From NCBI GenBank assembly GCA_016715065.1, contig JADKBN010000025.1:1-53596 (forward strand): a stretch of DNA of 53,596 nucleotides, written 5' to 3'. Positions 44,413 through 53,596 of the stretch are shown here, piece after piece (the first letter of the stretch is position 1; each line of letters starts with the position of its first letter). Source of the DNA: Fibrobacterota bacterium. Its GTDB lineage: Bacteria > Fibrobacterota > Fibrobacteria > UBA5070. The notes under the pieces are model-generated. The model searched no databases. It had not been told where the DNA came from and saw only the letters and a program-made list of their open reading frames with translations. Both the position numbers and the translations under genes were made by a program.

Positions 44413-47400
44413 TCAAAACAGCGACTCCTGGTTGGTGTGCCTGGATGCTCGGGCGAGTGCTGGCCGTGGTGGAGTGGTCGGCGCCGCCGGGGGGGTGGCC
44501 ACCGGAGCCGATGTGGCCGTCAGCTCTTCGGCCAGGCGTTTGCATTCGGCCCAGCTTTCTTCCGGGGTCTGAGCCAGTTGCCAATCGTAGAAGCGCGGCC
44601 CCAGCACACTGGCCACGGGTTGAGGCTCCAAGGCTCGGTCGTCGTGGCCCAGCCCGTAGTCGGCCAACCGCAAGGTTTCGGGAAGCATCCAGCCTTCGCC
44701 ATTGTTCTGGTTGCAGAAGGCCTCGATCCCCTTTTCGCGATCCCCGCCATTGGCCTCGATCATCTTTTGGAGGTCGTGAAAGGCCACCAGCGAAAGAACG
44801 GTGTGCCGCAATTCGGGGGGCTTGTCCTTGTCGATGCGCCAGAAGCCTTTGGGGTCAAGTCTGGAGGGTAGGCAATCCAAGGGGTGGTCACAGTCGACTA
44901 GAATTCTAGCGAAATGGATGGAGGAAATGCCAAAGGATTGTGCTGCAAGGACATCACAGACTGATCGGAGTCTCAATCGTTCTGAGTCTGTCACAGCCCA
45001 CAGCTGGCGCCATGCCGTGGCACAAAGCGACAAAGAATGACGAGTCCATTCGGCTGCAAATTGCTCGCATGCGCCAACTAATCGAAGCGATAGAAACCCC
45101 AAATGTGCTAGAAGGAAATTGTCCTTTATTGCAGGCAGAGGGTTTTCTGATAGAATGAAATAGTTGCATGATGCGGCAGCTTGTCGTGAACGCTCCAGCC
45201 AATCGAACACAAATGAGTTCAATAGCCCTAGCAAGGGAAGGTGATGATGTTCCGATGAAGCCGCAAAGTAGGGCACTTTGTTTCCGGCGGGATAGTTTGA
45301 GAGCAGCGTCGCAATCAATGTCCGCTGGTCCGTTGTCCTCGCAATATCTCGAAATGCAACCACCGGCAACTGGTGCATTTTGCCAGAGAGAGCGTAAGTC
45401 TCACCATCCATGTAAAACTTTGCGCTAACCACTTTGCTTGACCAGGGGATTGGATCCCAGCGAGTCCCTGAAACCCAGCCCTTGTAGGCTGAATCAAACT
45501 GATGGATCATCACGCCTTGATACAAAGGGAGCGCCACCTCCTCATTCGGGCCGATCCAGCGGCCGAACTTGTCGGGACCCGTGTAGCCCTTCTCCTTCCA
45601 CTTGGGTAGTGGAGGGAACAGCTTCGAGTCACTCGTCATGTTGAAATCGCCTTGAGCGTATTTGATGCCCCATCCATCTGGCCCCTGGCTTCCCAGCAGT
45701 ACGGAGTTTGAGTAGATGGTGTCCAGGATCTCGATATCGCGAGTGCTGCGAATTTCCAAGAGACTCAAGCTGAAGGGGCTGAACTTTTCGACCTGTGCTC
45801 GCGGGTAGGCAACCGCGAAGCGCTCGGCCTGGTCCCAATCCGCAAGGTTGTGCCGCATGAACGCCGTCTGGATGGAAGCGGTCGAACCACCCTTCTGGAC
45901 CACAATAGGACAGAATTTGAAACTTCGGTGAATGTCAAAAATCTTCTCGCGGTTTTCGAAGCTGAAGATCCAGTGCCACCGACACTCCTTAAGATAATGT
46001 GCGCGTAGGTCAGAAGAGCCATTGTCGGAGTACACTCCCGAAGGCACGATCATTCCAACATACCCGTTGGCTTGTACCAAAGACTGGCATAATTCCAAGA
46101 AGAGCTTGTAGGTGTATGCCTTCCCTTCTCCCTGGTATCGATACAGCAATGGAGCGGTCCAATCACCCAGTTTTTCTCGATTGAATTTTGTGCGCCTTCG
46201 GGCCCATTCCCGATGCAGAGAAATTCCGGCTTGGCCGTTGCCTAACGAAAAGAGAGATGTTTCATCGGCCTTGAAGCCGGATGGATTGGCCAAAAATTTC
46301 ATCCAGTTGGCAAATCCTTTGAAGCCCGCCACGTAGCCTTCCCACTCGGTCCTCAAGCTCGGTTTGTTTGCAAAGAGCTCCTGTTGTTTCGCCAGTGCTT
46401 CTTGTTTTCCGTAGGTGCGGTACAGAGGATCGATGTTGCTGAAAAATTCTTTGGAAACTGGCTGAAGTGTCTCCCAGGGCGGATTACCAATCACCGCAGT
46501 GAACCCGCCCCAGCACCGGCGAATACATCGGGGAATTCCAACTCCCAGTGGAAGTAACGCATCTCATGCGCCAAAGCTTCCACGACGGCGGTCTGGGCTG
46601 GTGTTAGTTGCTGAAAATCCTTGGGCATCGGAGCGATGTCCAAGGACTGCAAAGGCCAGAACCACACCGCGCACCATGTATCCAAGGCCCGCCGCAACCG
46701 CACAATGGCCGGGTTGTGAAGGATCTTTTCACGGTACAGGCGTTGCCGTTCCTCGCCTTGGTTCACCGGCAGTTTGTGCAACAAGGCCAGCGCATGGAAG
46801 GCTTCCCGGTGGACATGGGCTGGATCCGGAAGGTCGGGAAGATCGGTGGTGGCGATCTGTCCGGTAATCGCTTCTTTGAGCTGGAGGGTCACAATCCCTG
46901 ATCGGATTGCGTCAATTTCCTTCGTCTGACTCCCCTTCTCATTGCCCTTATCATTTCCGCCTCTACGCATCCACGCCATGGCCGGGTAGTGCCGGAAATG
47001 GGCAAGGCTGGCCCCCACCAAGGCATTGCCGCACTTGATTTTGTGGTCCAGAAACGAGAAAGGCAAATCTTTGTCGAGCGTTTCGATCCACAGCGCGAGC
47101 TTGGCCAGTTCCACCGCCAACGGGTTAAGGTCCACGCCGTAGATGCAGCGCTCCACAACCCAGCGCTTCAACAGCGAGCGAAGGCGCGGTTCGAAATCGG
47201 GATTGGGTTCACCTCGGTCGGTGACGGGTCGGCACGGCAGGGTTTCCGATTGAAGCGTGCCAGCGGGAGGCTTCCCGAAAATGGACGTGATGATCTCTTC
47301 CCATTCGCCCGCCTGCAAGTGCGCATTCTGGAGCGCGACTCCATGGTACACCCAGATGGAATCGTACAGAGAATCGGACAGAAAACGCAACGCCGCCACC

Positions 47401-49382
47401 GGGAACGATCCGCTTCCGCAACCGGGGTCGCACACCTTGAGCGACAGAATCTGTTCGGGTCGCTTGGAGACCCATTGCTGCCAAGGGGCATCCGCCAACA
47501 CCTTGCCTTCATCGTCGCGTGGTGGATCGTAGGCCAGCGGGTGAAGCGTACGGCGCACCGTGGGCACAGAAAGGCCCGGCTGGGTGTAAAACGATCCACT
47601 GCCTTTGCGAGTGCCGCCCCAGCGCACTAGGTACAGGCTGCCGCCCTCCACCAGGGCCGAGACCATCCATTTTGCGCGTACCTCGATCTCGGCTTCGACT
47701 TGGGACGAACCTTGTCCTTTTTTGCCACGCTTGACCTTGACCAAACCACCCGCCACCACGGCGCGGCGTGCCCAGGTCAACGCCCGCAGAAGCTGGACAT
47801 CGGGATCCGATGCATCCGCTTCGTCCTCGCCGTCTATTTCCATTTCCGGCTCGGCGGCATCCTCAGGCACTTCAACAGCTTCCGTTGAATCGCCATCGGA
47901 TTCAGGATCGGAACCTTCCTCGCCCTCCTCGCCCGCAGCCTCTTTGCCGTCCTTCTCCACCTTCGCGAACAGTTCCTTCAGGTCGGCATCGGTCATCCCT
48001 TCCAGACGCGAAAGCGGCAGAGCCGGTTGCTTACCCAGGGGGAGCATCACGATGGGATCGTTGTCGGGGGCTCGCTTGAGTTCGTAATCCAGCAAGCCTT
48101 CGTAGAGAATCCCGATGTACTCGCTGGAAAGCCCCGCGAAGTCGATGGGCATCTTGTGGGCCGGGCCTTTGCCGATCTTCACCAAGCTGGAAGACAATAA
48201 ATCGATGAGCTCGCGGACCTTGGCATCCGTCACGCGCGTGACGGCGTCTTGGCTCTTCCACTGGGTTTCCAGGAAAAGCAAGGCTCGTTCGATCCCGGAA
48301 CCCGTATCGGATCCCAACGCGAACAGCGTTCCGCCGTACGACGGCACCTGCAGGTCGGGGTGCCCCGCCCCTTGGCTGATCATCCGGAACAACGCCAAAA
48401 TGCGCGGCCATGCTCCGGACTGCTCGTGCAACTGCGACCGGTTGGAGTGGTATTGGCGATCCAGCGATTCGCGCAATCCGCCAAGTCCGTACGAATGGCG
48501 GTAGTAGGGATTGTCGACCGGAAGCAGTCGGCGCGATTCGGCAAAAAACACCACCACCATGCGCATGACCACGCGCACCGCCGCCTGATAGAGATCGTCG
48601 TTGGTGAAGGTGCGATCGGCATCGGGGGGTAGGGCGTCGCCATAACAACGCACCAACAGCTCCACGGCCTTGCGCACGCGTTCGCCCAGGCGTGAGCTCA
48701 GCTCGGATTGCCCGTTGCGCGATTCCAGGATGCTCGCATGCAAGGGAGCATTCCGGCCAGGTTGTTCGGGGGTCCAAAGCACTGGTGACAACAACCGCCG
48801 CAACGCGTCCACCTGTGGGGATGGGTGTCCATCTTCGAACCAAAGCGAGATGTCCCATTCGCACCAAGCCTCGAAATCGAGACCGGTGAACACCAGACGC
48901 CATTCCTGTCCGCTGGTGAGAAGCGCCAGTGGTTCGCCTTCCTTGCGCAACCATTGGAGCACGCGGCTCAGGGCTTGCCGTCCCTTGGCCGTGCGCAAAC
49001 TGGAATCGACAAGGACAAAAACCGGCAATTGTCCGCCGTTGGAGCCGTTCCAGATCAGTGCGGGCGACATCTTGGTGCCGTCCAGAACCACGCGCCGGTA
49101 TTGGGGCGATACCGCGTTGCCGCGCACGCAACCGGCCGCATCGAACCCGCAAACTTCGGTGAGGACATGGTGGACGAATTCGGAGATCTCGGCCTTGCGG
49201 ACCTCGCCTTTGGTTTCTTGGCTGGTGATGAATTCGTCGACCCAACGGCGCAGTACGTCGGTTCGCCACGAGTCAAAATCTGCCAATTTTGGTGCATTCA
49301 GAGTTGCCAAGCGCTGCGCATCCAGCAGTAAGCCTTCGTGGCGCAGTCTCTCCCACCAGATCACGGATTCATTGGCGCTCAT
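44413..49382 (-). CDS. Large Eco57I/PglX-type adenine-specific DNA methylase (one frameshift), about 1656 aa
   Basis: An N6-adenine methyltransferase of restriction type. The N-terminal ~600 residues are unassigned and include an acidic linker (EEGEEGSDPESDGDSTE). SAM-binding motif I is VCDPGCGSGSFPVAAL and the following acidic motif is YGVDLNPLAVELAKLA. Catalytic motif IV is NPPW in AVIGNPPWETLQP. A one-base shift at about 46500 separates FPDVFAGAGAG from FTAVIGNPPW. Both sides are typical family sequence, so the locus is one gene. The C-terminal part (SNVL..GSQGPDGWGIKYAQGDFNMT and onward) resembles the target-recognition region of such enzymes. Start ATG 49382 overlaps the SNF2 stop (ATGA). 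It is comparable to DrmMI of DISARM or PglX of BREX. Confidence 0.85.
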
Positions 49383-52300
49383 GCCAAGACTCCTTCTGGC
49401 AAGCGAAGCTCAACGGCCACAGGAAGCACGCTCGCACTCCCGGCCAACGAATAGCGCTTGGGGAGCAAGTTATCCAGGATGCGCACACGCTCCTGCCCCA
49501 TGAGGTCGCGTAGATCGCCAAGTCTTGTCTTACGTCGGCTCAATTCCTCTTCCAACCGGGCTTGGTTCTGACGCAGTTCGCGTAGATCGCTCGTGCGTTC
49601 GTCTTCGAAGAGCGACAGCTGTGTCTCGCGTTTTTCAATCTCGGTCTGGAGTTCGAGCAGCTCGCGCTCCAGTCCTGTGCGGGTGGTTCCCTCGATCAGG
49701 GTGGAAAGCTCGCCTTGGCGACTCTGCAGGCGCTCCCGGATTTCGGACTCGCGCCGTGCACGAACGGTCTGCAAATCCCTCCTCAATCGTTCTTCGATCG
49801 ATGCCAAATGCCGTGAGACAACGGCGCGCAGGTCAAGCTCCAGGTCATCCATCCGGTCGCGCCAGGAATCCGGCAGTGATAAAAGTCTTGAAGTAGACCT
49901 CTCGTTGAATGGAGATTCAATTTCCCGAACTTTGCCCAGGCTTTTGCCTACCACAGGAATTCCCAGAGTCCGCACCCAATGGTGGAACGTTTCGTGAAGA
50001 TCGTTCGAAGCGATCTCCTCCAACGTGACGATCAAGAATGCGTCGGCACCTGCGGGAACTCCACCTTGCCGCACTGTCCAACGGGAAGACTTTCGGCCCG
50101 TGGGGAAACGACGCCCACCCACCGAGAGGATACTGCGACGAACCAACGGGTGCCCCAAGTGCATGAGCACCGCATCGGGACGCGGCGCGAATACGCTGCG
50201 TTCACCCACTTGTTCCAGAAACGGTTGGGCGTCAAAGGCCAGATGGCGCATGGCGGAGTCGCTGCGGCGGATCGAATCGGCGGCTTGCTTCCAATCTCCC
50301 CGCAATCGCGCGGGCAGATCCCACAGCCCGGGCTCGCCGGGAACCAATCGAGCCTCGCCAGCGCCAAGGCCAATCGCGGCTTCCAATACACCACGCATCG
50401 CGCTGGCATCCAGATCAATCGCGTGGCAGGATTCTTCCAGGCTTGCCTCGCGCAACCTGGCTTCTTCCAACGAAACACTGCTGTCGGCCTCGAAGTGGGC
50501 GTGGTTCCGCCGGGATGCGATCTCGTTGTCGAGCTGTTTATCTACCAGCGACAGATCCCGTCCTTCCACCAACCCCTGATGCACGGCGCGATCAAGGATT
50601 TCGGCCATCGATCCCAGATCGGATCGGATTTTGTCGACCTTGCTCACCAGGAGCGCAAGGAACCGCAGATCGGCATTCACCTGCGAGGCAAAGTGGAAGG
50701 TCTGCACCGTGCGAGGCTGGCCGTGGCGATCCAATCGGCCATTGCGTTGCTCGATCCGGCTCGGGTTCCACGGGCAATCCCAATGCAAAAGCAATCGCGC
50801 CGAGCGTTGCAAGTTCAAGCCTTCGGACGCGGCATCCGTGGCCAGCAAGATCCGCAGTTCCGAATGAGGATCGTTGAACAGGGTCTTGACCCGTTCACGA
50901 TCGACATCGACCATGCCGCCAAACAGACAATCCAGTTGGTTTTCGGCCTTGAAGACTTTGCGCAGCCTTGCCTGTAGATAGTCCAAGGTGGTCTTGAACT
51001 CGGTGAAGACCACCAAGCGCTCGTCGCTCACCCAATCCTTGCCCGACCGCAGACGAGTTCGGATCAGGTTTTCCAGCTGTTGGAAACGCGAGTCTTCCCG
51101 TGGCACGATTTCGTCGACTGTGAAACCGGGTTGGTAGCCAAGCTCGACGAGAGCCGCTGTGATGCGCGCTACTTCCGATTGCAGATCGGTGGTGAACGAG
51201 CGCAACCAAGCACCCACAACCGCAGCTGCCGCCGTTTCGCGTGCGTTGGTTTCGCGGTCGTTGTCCGACTCCTGATCCACGGCTTTTCGCGCCGCCAAAA
51301 CCGCGCGTTCCTCGGCGGTTTCGCCTTTTTCCATGCCTTCCAGATATCGGAACCAGGATTCGGCAAACGCGGTGGGACAGCTCAACAAGCGCTTCCCCAA
51401 GATCTCGACGGCAAACCATCCCGCACGGGTGCGTCCCTGGCTGCGTTCGATGGCAATCACGCTGCGCACCTTGTAGCGAAATGCCTCGAAGGCCTCGTGA
51501 AGTTCCAGTTCCATGGGACCCATGGCCAAGTCCATGGCCTGTGGAGATTCGCGATGACAGAATCTGGGTGGCTGGGTCTTCTCGTTGATCTCGCTCTTCA
51601 GACGTCGCACCACGACTTGCGACAATCGACTCCGTTCCGCATCGCGCATGCGGTTCGAGCGGGTGAACTGCACAGGATCCAGCATTTCAAGCAGCCCCGT
51701 GAAGCTGCGCGTGTGACCGTTGTGCGGTGTGGCGCTCAGGAAGATGCGGTGCTCGCACAAAGGCGACAGCCGTCGCAACATCTCGCACAAGTCGCTGTCC
51801 TGCCCCAAGGGTGCGGGCATGAGGTGATGGCATTCATCCACAATCAGCAAATCCCACGGAAGTCGCGACAATGGCCCGGCCTGCTTCTGCGCCTCGGCCG
51901 AGGCATGGAACTGTTCCTGGATATCAGGCTGACGCAAATAGTGGTATGAGGCCACGATGCGGTTGGAGGATCGCCAAGGATTGGCGTCTGGCCCCAGTTC
52001 ACGGCGCATCGCGTCGGTGCTGTCGCGATCGACCACATCGAAGTCCAGCGAAAATTTGTCCCGCATTTCATCGCGCCACTGCAAGCGCAGGGAGGCCGGA
52101 CAAAGGACCAACACGCGCTGCACGCGCCGCCGCCGCAGCAATTCGGTGATGATCAATCCCGCTTCCACCGTTTTACCCAAGCCAACATCGTCAGCCACCA
52201 GCAGATTGATGCGCGGCATTTGGAGTGCTTTGTAGAGCGGTACCAACTGGTACTCTTCCACTTGAACCGCACCAAAAACGGCGCGTACACGTCGCGCACA

Positions 52301-52608
52301 TGGGTACGATCGTCCAAGGCCTCCGAAAAGGGGAGCAAGGCTTCCCAGCGAGCCGATCGCACCATGGCATCGAAGTCATCAGGATTCATGGCGTCGCCAT
52401 CGAACCGCGGCAACTGCGAACTCTCCACCGGAATCGCGTCGACTTCCCGCTCCCAGATCACCTTGTCGCTCCAAGGTTGGCGTCCATCCTTGTATTGGAC
52501 GTCAACGAGGTGCGTGGTGATCTGATCTGCTCCGCTCCAGGGCTGGACCATGGAGATCACGGCGGGGCGGTTGCGGACCATGGCGAACATGCCGGTACGG
52601 GGGTTCAT
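49379..52608 (-). CDS. SNF2-family helicase, DrmD-like (one frameshift), about 1076 aa
   Basis: A SWI2/SNF2 ATPase of the type that opens class 1 DISARM operons. It has VEEYQLVPLYKAL (Q-motif region), Walker A DDVGLGKT, DEAH-type box VDECHHL, and SATPHNGHT. Helicase C has VVFTEFKTTLDYLQ, LLATDAASEGLNLQ and NGRLDRHGQ. The C-terminal ~200 residues are charged and predicted coiled-coil (ERELLELQTEIEKRETQ). At 52274-52278 one A is missing from an A-run: VRDVYAPF should continue FGAVQVEEYQLVP, so the N-terminal 110 residues belong to this gene. The start is ATG 52608; a TTG at 52620 is possible. It is the first gene of the island's main operon. I saw no clear promoter in 52609-52828. Confidence 0.84.
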
Positions 52609-52828
52609 GAGCGGGTCCAATTCTGAGGGGCAAGAAAGTGGCAGAGAGAGTCCAAAGCGCTCCCGAGACCTTCGGAATGTTCAGTCACCGGATTGTTCCT
52701 CCAGGTTGCTTACAACAATAGGTTTCCTAGAGGTGCTGCTCCAGCTTCTCCCCCTGCATTTTTTCCATCTTCGCGCAACCCTGGCCTAAGTTCTTGTCAC
52801 GCAAAGAAATGCGGCGTTTTCCGCCTGG

Positions 52829-53167
52829 ATGGCGAGTTGCACGACACGAAATGTCACTTGGCGGAACGCTTTTCGCCTCGATATCTTGTCGGTCGTGGAT
52901 TCATCAGGCACATTGGAAACTGGATCCGTGCGTCAAAGCGTGCAGACAGAAAGCGGCGCGGCGCGCCAGCAGTCGGATCTGTTGCGTTGGTTGGCCGCCA
53001 ACCCGCCGCCACCGCCGGAAATGGCGCGTCGGATCGAATCCAAGATCCAGAAGGTGCGTTCGCTCCGCCAGGCATTGGCGGCTGAAGGGTTGCACATCCT
53101 TCCGGACCCGTTGCACCGGACACCGGCCCACAAGGTCGCCAAGCTCCGGGATCTGCTGGACGACTGA
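52829..53167 (+). CDS. Small hypothetical protein, up to 112 aa
   Basis: The C-terminal 75 residues look like real coding sequence: high GC at third positions and a charged helix MARRIESKIQKVRSLRQALAAEG followed by LHILPDPLHRTPAHKVAKLRDLLDD. The N-terminus is doubtful, and a GTG in the 52880s may be the true start. No family is recognised; it superficially recalls anti-sigma-type small proteins. It converges on the DUF4143 gene. Confidence 0.5.
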   Translation: MASCTTRNVTWRNAFRLDILSVVDSSGTLETGSVRQSVQTESGAARQQSDLLRWLAANPPPPPEMARRIESKIQKVRSLRQALAAEGLHILPDPLHRTPAHKVAKLRDLLDD

Positions 53168-53179
53168 TCAGGCGGGTGA

Positions 53180-53596
53180 TCAAAACTCCAGTTCGCCCAG
53201 CTTCTTCCAGCCATGGATGTGGGTATGGGATCGGATGAACGTTTCCTCTCCCGCATAGACCAGATCTCGTCGCTCCAGCCGCTCGCCCACCAGGTTCGCG
53301 TACCAATCCAGTCCCTCCAGGTGCGAGGAGTGCAGGGTGGCCGAGCCCTTGATCTCCAATGCCCGCAGCTTCCCCGCTTCTTCCGAGACCAAGTCCACTT
53401 CGTGGCCGGTCGAATCGCGCCAGAACCAATGCGACGGATTTTGCCCAAGGTTGGTGCGATTTTTCAAAAGCTCGACGATCGCGTAGTTCTCGAACAGTCC
53501 GCCCCGCAGATAGTGGGTGTCCAGGTGCGTTGGCGGAATGGATGCGCAACAACGAACAGGCGGGGCCGGTGTCGTAGAAGAAGATCTTCGGCGTCT
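53180..53596 (-). CDS. ATPase with DUF4143 domain, C-terminal part only (runs off the window)
   Basis: The C-terminal half of an AAA ATPase of the COG1373 type. TPKIFFYDTGPACSLL and then LRGGLFENYAIVELLKNR lead to a PD-(D/E)XK-like core, FWRDSTGHEVDLVSEEAGKLRALEIKGS, which is typical of DUF4143. The N-terminal ATPase is outside the window. A one-base shift near 53535-53555 (between LLRIHS and HLDTHYLRGG) is needed. The role of this family is not settled; it is common in accessory regions and next to toxin-antitoxin or defence genes. Confidence 0.75.
   Translation of the reverse strand, partial: RRRRSSSTTPAPPVRCCASIPPTHLDTHYLRGGLFENYAIVELLKNRTNLGQNPSHWFWRDSTGHEVDLVSEEAGKLRALEIKGSATLHSSHLEGLDWYANLVGERLERRDLVYAGEETFIRSHTHIHGWKKLGELEF

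Noticed and set aside
44413..49382. Two separate methylase subunits split at 46491-46494
   Set aside because: The split falls exactly before the catalytic NPPW, family sequence is continuous across it, and a single-base shift explains it.
1..53596. CRISPR arrays, tRNA and rRNA genes
   Set aside because: I saw no regularly spaced direct repeats and no recognisable tRNA or rRNA segments.

Overview
The window is high-GC bacterial DNA with Gram-negative features: a lipobox lipoprotein, Sec signal peptides and periplasmic macroglobulin-type proteins. A C-terminal tail resembling a type IX or Fibrobacter-style sorting domain on a secreted phytase-like protein, together with a glycine-rich RRM protein, hints at the FCB group (possibly Fibrobacterota). 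This assignment is weak. There is no rRNA, tRNA or CRISPR array.

Layout. (1) 1-2624: an IS21-family element (istA/istB, both frameshifted) whose right end interrupts a lipoprotein gene. (2) 3330-4508: a small secreted hypothetical protein and a glycine-rich RRM RNA-binding protein. (3) 4667-14052: two divergent operons of the amidoligase/transglutaminase type. The minus operon is circularly permuted ATP-grasp plus alpha-E. The plus operon is transglutaminase-DUF2126, a fused ATP-grasp/alpha-E protein, and a second transglutaminase. A near-perfect palindrome and scattered TGACAA half-sites lie between them. (4) 14323-32104: four tandem alpha-2-macroglobulin-like genes on the minus strand, each about 1,400-1,490 codons. 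All four keep the CLEQ thioester motif, but each has a different low-complexity insert where the protease bait region should be. Palindromic repeats of one family lie at the ends of two of them. (5) 32260-33887: a secreted phytase-like protein. (6) 33945-52608: a minus-strand defence island. In transcription order it holds a SNF2 helicase, a large Eco57I-type adenine methylase, a PD-(D/E)XK nuclease, abiEi with a 38-codon abiEii stump, a Septu pair (ptuA/ptuB), an 1,825-residue DUF1998 helicase with a C-terminal nuclease-like domain, and a RES/Xre-type toxin-antitoxin pair. (7) 52829-53596: a small hypothetical gene and the 3' end of a DUF4143 ATPase gene that runs off the window.

How the parts fit. 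The SNF2 helicase, methylase, nuclease and DUF1998 helicase look like one restriction-type system related to class 1 DISARM, with a DruE/MrfA-like single-chain helicase in place of DrmA plus DrmB. An AbiE/Septu cassette is nested inside it. The macroglobulin array looks like a multi-specificity periplasmic protease trap, without the pbpC partner usual for bacterial macroglobulins.

Caveat. Many genes carry single-base frameshifts, and most of those I could resolve sit in short homopolymers with the protein continuing intact in the next frame. One gene has two compensating indels. This pattern looks more like uncorrected sequencing error than gene decay, so I annotate such genes as single CDSs and give the frameshift positions.
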